From contig NZ_JACKVK010000022.1 in assembly GCF_025823185.1 (NCBI RefSeq), forward strand, positions 239,561-303,560: 64,000 nt of DNA. Direction: 5' to 3'. Below are positions 8,843-16,681 of the stretch, one piece after another (position 1 is the stretch's first letter; every line of letters begins with the position of its first letter). The notes under the pieces are model-generated. The model was not told where the DNA came from. It did not search any database and saw only the letters and a list, made by a program, of their open reading frames with translations. The translations under genes and the position numbers were made by a program. This stretch comes from Mycobacterium yunnanensis. GTDB lineage: Bacteria > Actinomycetota > Actinomycetes > Mycobacteriales > Mycobacteriaceae.

Positions 8843-9100
8843 ATGGCGGCGACGTGCGAGACCTGCGGCAACCACTACGACAAGGCGTTCACCGTGACGT
8901 GGGCCGACGGCCGCACCGCCACGTTCGACAGCGTGGAGTGCGCCGCGATGCAGCTGGCGCCCGAATGCGCGCACTGCGGGTGCCGGATTCTCGGGCACGG
9001 CGTCGAGACCGAGGACGCGATCTTCTGCTGTGCGCACTGTGCGAGAAAGGACAGCAACGCCGACGTCAACGACCGGTTCCCGGTGCCGGCAGGCGGCTAG
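8843..9100 (+). CDS. Small cysteine-rich putative zinc-binding protein
   Basis: This is an 85-aa protein with nine cysteines: CxxC at 5/8, Cys33, a cluster at 42/45/47, and 62/63/66, arranged as CETC, CAHCGC and FCCAHC. The pattern suggests one or two zinc ribbons or a metallothionein-like fold; I do not recognise a named family. The start at ATG 8843 is decided by a strong AGGAGG 7 bases upstream (8831-8836). It lies 65 bases after ligA on the same strand. Similar small Cys-rich proteins occur in mycobacteria as hypotheticals. Metal binding is inferred from the cysteine spacing only. Confidence 0.75.
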   Translation: MAATCETCGNHYDKAFTVTWADGRTATFDSVECAAMQLAPECAHCGCRILGHGVETEDAIFCCAHCARKDSNADVNDRFPVPAGG

Positions 9101-9104
9101 GCCG

Positions 9105-9773
9105 TCAGCGCAGGATCGTCGCGACGATGCCGCTGAGGTAGCCCAGCCGGGCCACCTCCGACGGGCGGAACGCGGGCCCGCCGGGACGGCCGAGGACGAC
9201 GGCGGTGTGATCGCCGCCCAGGGGCGCGGCCGCCAGTGTGGTATCGAAGTCGCGCCACACCTGGGGGACCCAGTCGGCGTCGCCGTCCAGGATTTCGGCG
9301 TGCTCGAGCGGAAGCCAGGGAGCCGATTCGGCGGCGGTCTCGGGGACGCCGTGGCTGCCGGCGACCATCGCCACGCCGGTGTCGTCGCGACGCATGACCA
9401 TGCACCAGCCCACCCTCAACACCTTGGGCGCCTCGTCCACCAACACCTGCAGCCTGGCCGCCTTGCCGTGTGCGGCGGCGATGTGGTCGACGAGCTCCAG
9501 CTCGCGGTGGGCCTCCAGCAGTCCGGTGTGCGGTCGGATGCTGTCGACGTAGACGCCGTCCAGCTTTTCGGCGGCGGTGATGAGCATGTCGGGCATGGCG
9601 CCCGGCGGGAGGTCGACGACCAGGTCGTCGACGGCGTAGCCGGCCGCACGTTCCACGACGTCGAGAGACAGGATGTCCGCGCCCACCGAGCCGAGCGCGA
9701 CGGCCAGAGAGCCCAGACGGCCAGGCCGGTCCTCCAGTTCGACGCGCAGCAGATATGACGGCACGGGCAACAC
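9105..9773 (-). CDS. ACT-domain protein (possible amino-acid-binding regulator)
   Basis: The 222-aa protein opens with an ACT domain (SYLLRVELEDRPGRLGSLAV, about residues 6-70), the ligand-binding module of amino-acid-responsive enzymes. A region of unknown fold follows, ending near RLGYLSGIVATILR. It corresponds to Rv3013 of M. tuberculosis, which lies between ligA and gatC. No catalytic domain is seen, so it may act as a sensor or partner. Start is uncertain: GTG 9773 lies 10 bases after TACCCT on the minus strand, whereas GTG 9764 would give the MPSYLLR start I remember for homologues. The GAGCGGAGCGACTCG repeat copy at 9791-9805 sits just upstream. Confidence 0.8.
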   Translation of the reverse strand: MLPVPSYLLRVELEDRPGRLGSLAVALGSVGADILSLDVVERAAGYAVDDLVVDLPPGAMPDMLITAAEKLDGVYVDSIRPHTGLLEAHRELELVDHIAAAHGKAARLQVLVDEAPKVLRVGWCMVMRRDDTGVAMVAGSHGVPETAAESAPWLPLEHAEILDGDADWVPQVWRDFDTTLAAAPLGGDHTAVVLGRPGGPAFRPSEVARLGYLSGIVATILR

Positions 9774-9790
9774 TGTTTCATGGAGGGTAG

Positions 9791-9805
9791 GAGCGGAGCG
9801 ACTCG
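9791..9805 (+). repeat. GAGCGGAGCGAC-type short repeat copy
   Basis: The 15-base sequence GAGCGGAGCGACTCG shares its core with the tandem copies at 23753-23824 and, more loosely, at 44061-44108. Here it lies between the divergent ACT-domain gene and gatC, close to the ACT gene start. Confidence 0.4.
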
Positions 9806-9840
9806 AAGGACGCCCCGGCGGGGTCGCAACCGGCGGTGAC

Positions 9841-9846
9841 TAGGCT
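9841..9846 (+). promoter_or_regulatory. -10 box (TAGGCT) for gatC
   Basis: TANNNT hexamer 8 bases before the GTG start of gatC; no Shine-Dalgarno sequence, so the gatCA transcript is probably leaderless. Confidence 0.45.
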
Positions 9847-9854
9847 TCGATGTC

Positions 9855-10154
9855 GTGTCGCAGATCTCGCGGGACGACGTCGCCCACCTGGCACGTCTGG
9901 CCCGGCTCACCCTGACCGACGGCGAACTGCAGAGTTTCGCCGGACAACTCGACGCCATCCTGGAGCACGTCAGCCGCATTCAGGCGGTCGACGTGACCGG
10001 CGTGGAGGCCACCGACAATCCGTTGACGGATCTGAACGTGACGCGGCCCGACGACGTCGTGCCCAGCCTTACCCAGGAGGAGGCCCTCTCGGGCGCCCCC
10101 AAGGCCGTAGACGGTCGGTTTGCGGTGCCGCGCATCTTGGGGGAGGAGGAATAG
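9855..10154 (+). CDS. gatC: Glutamyl/aspartyl-tRNA amidotransferase subunit C
   Basis: GatC is the small belt subunit that holds GatA and GatB together in the enzyme converting Glu-tRNA-Gln to Gln-tRNA-Gln (and Asp-tRNA-Asn to Asn-tRNA-Asn). The 99-aa product has the typical N-terminal segment VAHLARLARLTLTDGE and the C-terminal R-x-D-x-V-x-P and GRFAVPRIL motifs. Start GTG 9855 follows a -10 box. Its TAG stop shares one base with the gatA GTG start, so the two are translationally coupled. Confidence 0.96.
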   Translation: MSQISRDDVAHLARLARLTLTDGELQSFAGQLDAILEHVSRIQAVDVTGVEATDNPLTDLNVTRPDDVVPSLTQEEALSGAPKAVDGRFAVPRILGEEE

Positions 10155-11638
10155 TGAGCGAGCTCATTCGTCTCGATGCGGCGACCCTCGGCGCGAAGAT
10201 CGCCGACAAGGAGGTCAGCTCGACGGAGGTCGTGCAGGCCCACCTCGACCAGATCGCCGCGACCGACGGGGACTACCACTCGTTCCTGCACGTGGCAGGT
10301 GAGGCCGCGCTCGCCGAGGCCGCACGCGTCGACGCCGCCGTCGCCGGTGGCGAGGCCCTGCCGTCATCGCTGGCCGGGGTCCCGTTGGCGCTCAAGGACG
10401 TGTTCACCACCATCGACATGCCCACGACGTGCGGGTCGAAGATCCTCGAGGGCTGGCGCTCGCCGTACGACGCGACCGTCACCGCGCGGCTGAGGGCGGC
10501 GGGCATCCCGATCCTCGGCAAGACCAACATGGACGAGTTCGCCATGGGCAGCTCGACGGAGAATTCCGCCTACGGGCCGACCCGCAACCCGTGGAACGTC
10601 GAGCGCGTGCCCGGTGGCTCCGGCGGCGGCAGCGCTGCGGCACTGGCCGCGTTCCAGGCGCCACTGGCCATCGGCTCAGACACCGGTGGTTCCATTCGTC
10701 AGCCTGCGGCGTTGACCGCCACCGTCGGTGTCAAGCCGACCTACGGCACGGTGTCGCGATACGGGCTGATCGCGTGCGCCTCGTCACTCGACCAGGGCGG
10801 CCCGTGCGCGCGCACCGTGCTCGACACGGCGCTCCTGCATCAGGTCATCGCAGGTCACGATCCACGCGACTCGACCTCTGTCGACAGGGAGGTGCCCGAC
10901 GTGGTCGCCGCGGCCAGGGCAGGTGCGGCCGGCGATCTGGCGGGTGTGCGCGTCGGCGTGGTCAAGCAGCTGCGCAGCGGCGAGGGTTACCAGCCGGGGG
11001 TGTTGGAGTCGTTCAACGCCGCGGTCGAGCAGCTCACCGCCCTCGGTGCGGACGTCAGCGAGGTCGACTGCCCGAACTTCGACTACTCGATGGCGGCCTA
11101 CTACCTGATCCTGCCGTCGGAGGTGTCGAGCAACCTCGCCAGGTTCGACGCGATGCGTTACGGACTACGCGTCGGCGACGACGGTACGCACAGCGCCGAA
11201 GAGGTGATGGCGATGACTCGGGCGGCCGGCTTCGGTCCAGAAGTCAAGCGCCGCATCATGATTGGCACCTACGCGCTGTCGGCGGGTTACTACGACGCCT
11301 ATTACAACCAGGCGCAGAAGGTGCGGACGTTGATCGCCCGCGACCTCGAGCGGGCCTACGAGAGCGTCGACGTGCTGGTCTCGCCGGCCACCCCGACGAC
11401 CGCCTTCCCCCTCGGTGAGAAGGTCGACGACCCGCTCGCGATGTACCTCTTCGACCTGTGCACTCTGCCGTTGAACCTGGCCGGGCACTGCGGAATGTCG
11501 GTTCCGTCGGGGCTGGCCGCCGACGACGGTCTACCCGTCGGCCTGCAGATCATGGCGCCCGCACTGGCCGACGACAGGCTCTACCGCGTCGGTGCCGCCT
11601 ACGAGGCCGCCCGCGGTGCGCTGCCGTCGGCGATCTGA
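10154..11638 (+). CDS. gatA: Glutamyl/aspartyl-tRNA amidotransferase subunit A (amidase)
   Basis: GatA releases ammonia from glutamine for GatB. The 494-aa protein belongs to the amidase-signature family with the full Lys-cisSer-Ser triad: Lys81 in VPLALKDVF, Ser156 in PGGSGGGSAAA and Ser180 in DTGGSIRQPA. Length fits the family. The GTG start at 10154 overlaps the gatC stop by one base (TAGTG), with GGAGGAGGA upstream as ribosome site. The cognate gatB is about 1.2 kb downstream, separated by pfkA, the same order as in M. tuberculosis. Confidence 0.97.
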   Translation: MSELIRLDAATLGAKIADKEVSSTEVVQAHLDQIAATDGDYHSFLHVAGEAALAEAARVDAAVAGGEALPSSLAGVPLALKDVFTTIDMPTTCGSKILEGWRSPYDATVTARLRAAGIPILGKTNMDEFAMGSSTENSAYGPTRNPWNVERVPGGSGGGSAAALAAFQAPLAIGSDTGGSIRQPAALTATVGVKPTYGTVSRYGLIACASSLDQGGPCARTVLDTALLHQVIAGHDPRDSTSVDREVPDVVAAARAGAAGDLAGVRVGVVKQLRSGEGYQPGVLESFNAAVEQLTALGADVSEVDCPNFDYSMAAYYLILPSEVSSNLARFDAMRYGLRVGDDGTHSAEEVMAMTRAAGFGPEVKRRIMIGTYALSAGYYDAYYNQAQKVRTLIARDLERAYESVDVLVSPATPTTAFPLGEKVDDPLAMYLFDLCTLPLNLAGHCGMSVPSGLAADDGLPVGLQIMAPALADDRLYRVGAAYEAARGALPSAI

Positions 11639-11682
11639 CGGGGGAGGATGGGGGCATGCGGACGCGAGGAGCAGTGAGATAG

Positions 11683-12714
11683 ATGCGCATTGGAGTTCTC
11701 ACCGGAGGCGGCGACTGCCCGGGGCTGAACGCGGTCATCCGGGCCGTGGTGCGGACGTGTGACGTCCGCTACAAGTCCTCGGTCGTCGGGTTCCTCGACG
11801 GCTGGCGGGGTCTCATGGAGGACCGCCGCATCCAACTCGCCAACGACGACCGCAACGATCGGCTGCTCGGGAAGGGCGGCACCATCCTGGGCACTGCGCG
11901 GGTCAACCCCGACAAGTTGCGCGCGGGCCTCGACCAAATCAAGCAGACCATGGAGGACAACGGGATCGACGTGCTGATCCCGATCGGCGGGGAGGGCACG
12001 CTCACGGCCGCGCACTGGCTGTCCGAGGAGAACGTGCCCGTCGTCGGCGTGCCCAAGACGATCGACAACGACATCGACTGCACCGACGTGACCTTCGGTC
12101 ACGACACCGCGCTGCAGATCGCCACCGACGCCATCGACCGGCTGCACAGCACCGCCGAATCCCACCAGCGGGTGATGCTCGTCGAGGTGATGGGGCGCCA
12201 CGCCGGCTGGATCGCCCTGAACGCCGGACTGGCCTCCGGGGCCCACCTGACCCTGATCCCCGAGCAGCCCTTCGACGTCGAAGAGGTCTGCCGCCTGATC
12301 AAGCAGCGCTTCGTCCGGGGTGATTCGCACTTCATCTGCGTGGTCGCCGAGGGCGCGAAACCCGCCGAGGGCACCATGCAGCTGCGCGACGGCGGCATCG
12401 ACGAGTTCGGCCACGTGAAGTTCACCGGCGTGGCTCACCAGCTCGGCGTCGAGATCGAGAAGCGCATCAAGAAGGAAGTGCGCACCACGGTGCTGGGCCA
12501 CGTCCAGCGTGGTGGCACCCCGACCGCCTACGACCGGGTGCTGGCCACCCGATTCGGCGTCAACGCCGCCGACGCCGCGCACTCCGGCGAGTACGGGATG
12601 ATGGTGTCGCTGCGCGGCCAGGAGATCGGCCGGGTGCCGCTGGCCGAGGCGGTCAAACAGCTCAAGCTGGTGCCGCAGGGCCGCTACGTCGACGCCGCCG
12701 ACTTCTTCGGCTGA
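11683..12714 (+). CDS. pfkA: 6-phosphofructokinase
   Basis: It phosphorylates fructose-6-phosphate at the committed step of glycolysis. The 343-aa protein begins MRIGVLTGGGDCPGLN and contains IGGEGT (residues 102-106), PKTIDNDID (Lys125), the catalytic MGRHAGW region and QRGGTPTAYDR. Relative to E. coli PfkA, position 104 is glycine (expected for ATP) while position 124 is lysine (typical of pyrophosphate enzymes), and the usual GGDGS is GGEGT. This mixed signature is known from actinobacterial PFKs that use ATP. Start ATG 11683. It lies inside the gatCA-gatB group, 44 bases after gatA. Confidence 0.96.
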   Translation: MRIGVLTGGGDCPGLNAVIRAVVRTCDVRYKSSVVGFLDGWRGLMEDRRIQLANDDRNDRLLGKGGTILGTARVNPDKLRAGLDQIKQTMEDNGIDVLIPIGGEGTLTAAHWLSEENVPVVGVPKTIDNDIDCTDVTFGHDTALQIATDAIDRLHSTAESHQRVMLVEVMGRHAGWIALNAGLASGAHLTLIPEQPFDVEEVCRLIKQRFVRGDSHFICVVAEGAKPAEGTMQLRDGGIDEFGHVKFTGVAHQLGVEIEKRIKKEVRTTVLGHVQRGGTPTAYDRVLATRFGVNAADAAHSGEYGMMVSLRGQEIGRVPLAEAVKQLKLVPQGRYVDAADFFG

Positions 12715-12745
12715 CCCCTCGCCTCTCCCCATCGCGTGTGCGGTG

Positions 12746-12775
12746 AGATCGCCGATCCGCGCGTGATCGCGATCT
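12746..12775 (+). terminator. Hairpin after pfkA (possible terminator)
   Basis: AGATCGC (12746-12752) pairs with GCGATCT (12769-12775), and an inner GATC/GATC adds four pairs after a one-base bulge, leaving a 7-base loop. No T-run follows, as is common for mycobacterial hairpins. It lies between the pfkA stop and the gatB promoter. Confidence 0.4.
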
Positions 12776-12811
12776 GGCAGCACACTCGACGGCGGGGTGA
12801 GACCCACTCAC

Positions 12812-12817
12812 TAGGAT
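12812..12817 (+). promoter_or_regulatory. -10 box (TAGGAT) for gatB
   Basis: TANNNT hexamer 6 bases before the gatB ATG, matching the leaderless pattern seen elsewhere in the window. It suggests gatB has its own promoter separate from gatCA. Confidence 0.45.
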
Positions 12818-12823
12818 CGAATC

Positions 12824-14335
12824 ATGACTGTCGCCTCCACCGAACTCGTCGACTACGACGAGGTCGTCTCGCGTTACGAGCCCGTCATGGGCATGGAGGT
12901 CCACGTCGAACTGTCGACGACGACCAAGATGTTCTGCGGGTGCGCCAACCACTTCGGGGCCGAGCCCAACACCAACGTGTGCCCCGTCTGTCTTGGGCTG
13001 CCCGGCGCGCTTCCGGTGGTCAACGCCGCCGCCGTCGAGTCGGCGATCCGCATCGGACTCGCACTCAACTGCGACATCGCGCCGTGGGGCCGCTTCGCGC
13101 GGAAGAACTACTTCTACCCCGACCAGCCGAAGAACTACCAGATCAGCCAGTACGACGAGCCGATCGCAGTCAACGGCCACCTCGACGTGCCCCTCGACGA
13201 CGGCACGACCTGGCGGGTGGAGATCGAACGCGCCCACATGGAGGAGGACACGGGCAAACTGACCCACCTCGGCAGTGCCACGGGCCGCATCGCCGGTGCC
13301 ACCACGTCGTTGCTCGACTTCAACCGGGCCGGGGTTCCACTGGTCGAGATCGTCACCCGGCCCATCGAGGGTGCCGGTGCCCGGGCCCCGGAAATCGCCC
13401 GGTCCTACGTGACTGCGCTGCGAGACCTGTTGCGCGGCTTGGACGTCTCGGACGTGCGGATGGATCAGGGCTCGATGCGGTGCGACGCGAACGTCTCGCT
13501 CAAGCCCGTCGGCGCCGCCGAGTTCGGCACCCGGACCGAGACCAAGAACGTCAACTCGCTCAAGAGCGTAGAGGTCGCCGTTCGCTATGAGATGCGTAGG
13601 CAGGCCGCCGTTCTCGACGCCGGCGGCGAAATCGTCCAGGAGACCAGACACTTCCACGAGGACGGCTACACCAGCGCAGGCCGCCGCAAGGAGACTGCCG
13701 AGGATTACCGGTACTTCCCGGAGCCCGACCTCGAACCGGTCGCGCCGAGCGACGACCTCGTCGAACGGTTGCGGGCCACGATCCCCGAGCTTCCGTGGTT
13801 GCAGCGCAACAGGATTCAGCAGGAGTGGGGCATCTCCGACGAGGTCATGCGCGACCTGGTCAACAACGGCGTCATCGATCTGGTGACCGCCACCGTCGCC
13901 GAGGGCGCCTCCAGTGAGGGCGCCCGCGCGCTGTGGGGCAACTTCCTGGTCCAGAAGGCCAACGAACGAGGCGTCACCGCATCCGAATTGGCGATCACCC
14001 CCACGCAGGTCGCCGCCGTGCTCAAGCTGGTCGACGACGGCAAGCTGTCCAACAAGCTCGCCCGCGAGGTCATCGAGGGCGTGCTGGCCGGAGAAGGCGA
14101 ACCCGAGCAGGTGATGACCGACCGTGGTCTGGCGGTCGTGCGCGACGACTCGGTGATCCAGGCCGCCGTCGACGACGCGCTCGCCGCCCAACCCGACATC
14201 GCCGAGAAGATCCGCGGCGGCAAGGTGCAGGCCGCCGGTGCGGTGGTCGGCGCCGTCATGAAGGCCACCAAGGGCCAAGCCGACGCCGCCCGGGTCAGGG
14301 AACTGGTGCTGGCCGCCTGCGGCGTCGCGGGCTGA
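12824..14335 (+). CDS. gatB: Glutamyl/aspartyl-tRNA amidotransferase subunit B
   Basis: GatB binds the mischarged tRNA, activates the acyl group with ATP and transfers ammonia delivered by GatA. The 503-aa protein has the GatB signature MGMEVHVELSTTTKMFCGC with the nearby CPVCLGLPG zinc-type cysteines, LLDFNRAGVPLVEIVT, and RCDANVSL, plus the helical YqeY-like tail from about residue 350. Length is normal. It has its own -10 box and follows pfkA by 109 bases. Confidence 0.97.
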   Translation: MTVASTELVDYDEVVSRYEPVMGMEVHVELSTTTKMFCGCANHFGAEPNTNVCPVCLGLPGALPVVNAAAVESAIRIGLALNCDIAPWGRFARKNYFYPDQPKNYQISQYDEPIAVNGHLDVPLDDGTTWRVEIERAHMEEDTGKLTHLGSATGRIAGATTSLLDFNRAGVPLVEIVTRPIEGAGARAPEIARSYVTALRDLLRGLDVSDVRMDQGSMRCDANVSLKPVGAAEFGTRTETKNVNSLKSVEVAVRYEMRRQAAVLDAGGEIVQETRHFHEDGYTSAGRRKETAEDYRYFPEPDLEPVAPSDDLVERLRATIPELPWLQRNRIQQEWGISDEVMRDLVNNGVIDLVTATVAEGASSEGARALWGNFLVQKANERGVTASELAITPTQVAAVLKLVDDGKLSNKLAREVIEGVLAGEGEPEQVMTDRGLAVVRDDSVIQAAVDDALAAQPDIAEKIRGGKVQAAGAVVGAVMKATKGQADAARVRELVLAACGVAG

Positions 14336-14356
14336 CCGCGGCGCTCGGCTGGCGCC

Positions 14357-14377
14357 GGCCCGCAACTGGCACGGGCC
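14357..14377 (+). terminator. GC-rich hairpin and direct repeat after gatB
   Basis: GGCCCG (14357-14362) and CGGGCC (14372-14377) form an inverted repeat around a 9-base loop 22 bases after the gatB stop. The same place contains a 14-base direct repeat, GGCCCGCAACTGGC, at 14357-14370 and 14374-14387. A terminator role is plausible; there is no T-run. Confidence 0.3.
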
Positions 14378-14436
14378 CGCAACTGGCGCCGGCACGCGAA
14401 TGTCGCTAGAAGCGGACTTTCGCGAGGTGTGACGTG

Positions 14437-14466
14437 TTCACGCGCCTCTTTCGTGACGGGTATGCT
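14437..14466 (+). promoter_or_regulatory. Predicted promoter of the glycosyltransferase gene
   Basis: TTCACG at 14437-14442 and TATGCT at 14461-14466 are separated by 18 bases, a reasonable sigma-A-like arrangement. The start codon lies about 95 bases further, so this transcript would have a leader. Confidence 0.35.
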
Positions 14467-14560
14467 TTGCCACGACGTGATCGCGGCGTTCGCCCGTCGG
14501 ACCACCCGACGACGGCCATCCCCTCGATCGACCTGCAACCCAGGGGATGCGAGGAGCACA

Positions 14561-15391
14561 GTGGCGAGTCAGCGAGCCGTGGTCGCAGCGGTGCCGAACT
14601 ACAACATGGCCGAACACCTCGACCGGCTGCTCCCGCAGCTCCTGCGCCAGGGGTACGACCACGTCTTCGTCCTGGACGACGGCTCGACCGACGGCAGCGT
14701 CGAGGTGGCGGCCAAATACGGCGCCGGCGTGACGGTCGTGCGCCACGCGGCCAACCGGGGAGCCGCGGCGAATCGCAATCAGATCCTGACGTGCGTCGCC
14801 GGAGAGACACTCATTCACTTCGTCGACTCCGACATGGAAGTGCATACCGACGAGGTCGCGGAGACGGCGAGAAAGCTTGCCGCGCAGTACGAGACCTTCG
14901 GCGTGGGCGTGATCGGCGGCCTCGTGTGCCGCAGCGACGGATGGCAGGAGCCCTTCAACTACGGTCCGGTGTTCGGGCTGCGGTCACATCTGACCGCAGG
15001 TCTTCCACGGCTGATCGACCGGGCGCGCACGCGCGACCAGGTCGCACGCGCCCTCGCCGCCCTGAGTGCCCGCGGCATGCGTGAGTGGCCGCAAATCCTG
15101 ACCGAACCGACGGCCACGCCGACCTACTGGGTCCACGAGGGCAACATGCTCGTCTCGGCCGAGACATTCCGCGTCGTCGGTGGATACGACCCCACGATGC
15201 GGGAGCACGAGACCCAGGATCTCGCCATCAGACTGCATCGCGCCGGCGTGGCGAGCTACTTCGACCCCAGCATCAAGCTGGTCCATCATCATGCGCACGT
15301 CAGGGGCAGGACGCGGCCATGGCAATCCGCCAGAGCGTCATTGCACCTGGTCCGCAAGCACGGCCTTCGGCGCTACCTCGTCGACCGCTGA
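14561..15391 (+). CDS. Family 2 glycosyltransferase
   Basis: The 276-aa protein has the GT-A fold features of family 2: VVAAVPNYNMAEHL at the N-terminus, the nucleotide-binding LDDGSTDGS (about residues 38-46), a DxD-type metal motif in FVDSDME, and the acceptor-side signature HETQDLAIRLHRAG. There is no transmembrane segment, so it is probably cytosolic or peripheral and transfers a sugar from a nucleotide-sugar donor to an unknown acceptor. Start GTG 14561 is chosen for GAGGAG at 14551-14556; longer frames upstream lack family sequence. It stands alone between gatB and lppZ, and I do not recall it at this place in M. tuberculosis. Confidence 0.85.
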   Translation: MASQRAVVAAVPNYNMAEHLDRLLPQLLRQGYDHVFVLDDGSTDGSVEVAAKYGAGVTVVRHAANRGAAANRNQILTCVAGETLIHFVDSDMEVHTDEVAETARKLAAQYETFGVGVIGGLVCRSDGWQEPFNYGPVFGLRSHLTAGLPRLIDRARTRDQVARALAALSARGMREWPQILTEPTATPTYWVHEGNMLVSAETFRVVGGYDPTMREHETQDLAIRLHRAGVASYFDPSIKLVHHHAHVRGRTRPWQSARASLHLVRKHGLRRYLVDR

Positions 15392-15421
15392 CCCGATCGG
15401 CCACCCGGTGCGTCGTACTCG

Positions 15422-16543
15422 CTAGGTGTTCTCCGCGTTGGTGCGGGGGAAGCCGCCACCCTGCGGGAACAGCGGGAACACCACGTCGTCGACCTTGTCG
15501 GCGTCTCCCGAGGTCCGGTTGACCGTGGCCCCCCAGATGTTGCCGTCCGGCGAGGACTTCAACGCCCAGGCGTGCCCGTGGGTGTCCTGACGGACCACCT
15601 CGGGGTCACCGGTCACCGCACCGGTGTCGGGGGCCATCCGCACGGCGACGGTCTGCTTCGTGTTGACCATGTTGACCAAGACGCTGCCGTCGCTGACCGC
15701 GCACCCGGCGATGCCCGGCTTGTCCGGCCACGTCCACACGGTGGAGACCACGGAGTCCTTCGTGATGCGCTGCAATCGGTCACCGGTCGGCGTCCGATCG
15801 GTGACGTACTGGGAACCGTCGGCCCGGTCGACGCAGAGTCCGCCCGCGCCGCCGATTCCGCTCAGCGCGGTGGTCGGGGGAGCCTGGTCGACCGTCGTCG
15901 GTTGCTCGATGCGAATCAACTTGCCGGCCAGCGAACTTGGATCGCCGGCCTGAGCCGGGTCGCCGGCGTCGCCGGTGAGCAATTCCAGCGTGGTCGGGCT
16001 GGTGAACATCAGCGCGCCCATGTTGTTCGTGGCGCCCTTGGGGATGCCCGTCAGGATTGGTTTGGGCACGTCACCGTCGGCAATGCGGACGATGCGGTTG
16101 TCGGTGGGTGTGCTGATGTAGGCGTACATCAGCTTGTCCTGGGCGTAGGTGGGGGACAAGACGATGTCCATCAGACCGCCGTCGGCCGACGGGTCCACCG
16201 GAATCACCAGCTTGACCTTGGGTTCGGCGTTGGTGGCGATCTCCTTGACCGCGCCGGTGGTGCGTTCGGCGACCAGTGCGGACTTGCTGTCCGGGCCCAT
16301 GATCAGACCGCTCGTGCTCTCCAGGCAACCCTGCATGACGCCCTTGGCGTCGCAGACCTTGGGGAACGGTTGGCCGGGCAACGGTGGCGGGGGCGGCGGT
16401 TCCTCGCTGGGGGGCGGAGCCATCTCGGGCTTGGTGGTGAACGGCTGGGACTGGTTGTCGTCGAAACGGGCACAGCCCGACCCGACCAGCAACGCCGCGC
16501 ACAGCAGCACCAGCACTCCTCGCGACGGCCGGTGCACACTCAT
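15422..16543 (-). CDS. lppZ: Lipoprotein LppZ (glucose/sorbosone dehydrogenase-like beta-propeller)
   Basis: The 373-aa protein has a signal sequence ending in a cysteine at residue 24 (VGSGC), then a Pro-rich linker (about residues 40-58), then a repeat-rich domain with segments such as GLMDIVLSPTYAQDKLMYAYIST and GAGGLCVD. That domain resembles the six-bladed propeller of soluble quinoprotein glucose dehydrogenases. It corresponds to M. tuberculosis LppZ (Rv3006) in sequence style and location, divergent from the DoxX gene. The lipid anchor would place it at the outer face of the membrane. Whether it binds PQQ or is catalytic is not evident. Confidence 0.9.
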   Translation of the reverse strand: MSVHRPSRGVLVLLCAALLVGSGCARFDDNQSQPFTTKPEMAPPPSEEPPPPPPLPGQPFPKVCDAKGVMQGCLESTSGLIMGPDSKSALVAERTTGAVKEIATNAEPKVKLVIPVDPSADGGLMDIVLSPTYAQDKLMYAYISTPTDNRIVRIADGDVPKPILTGIPKGATNNMGALMFTSPTTLELLTGDAGDPAQAGDPSSLAGKLIRIEQPTTVDQAPPTTALSGIGGAGGLCVDRADGSQYVTDRTPTGDRLQRITKDSVVSTVWTWPDKPGIAGCAVSDGSVLVNMVNTKQTVAVRMAPDTGAVTGDPEVVRQDTHGHAWALKSSPDGNIWGATVNRTSGDADKVDDVVFPLFPQGGGFPRTNAENT

Positions 16544-16550
16544 GCTCGCC

Positions 16551-16556
16551 AGATTA
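16551..16556 (-). promoter_or_regulatory. -10 box (TAATCT, minus strand) for lppZ
   Basis: TAATCT on the minus strand ends 7 bases before the lppZ ATG at 16543; leaderless-type arrangement. Confidence 0.45.
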
Positions 16557-16668
16557 CGGATCGTCGGGCGGTGCGCGCCACGTCGGTCGTTCGCGACGCT
16601 TGGTCACGGCTTGGCAATAACCGCACGAAAGCGACGCGCCAATCCACGTTTCGCACGTAACTAGCACT

Positions 16669-16674
16669 TACGCT
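16669..16674 (+). promoter_or_regulatory. -10 box (TACGCT) for the DoxX gene
   Basis: TANNNT hexamer 7 bases before the GTG start at 16682, with no ribosome-binding site between; leaderless-type arrangement. Confidence 0.45.
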
Positions 16675-16681
16675 GGGAAAC

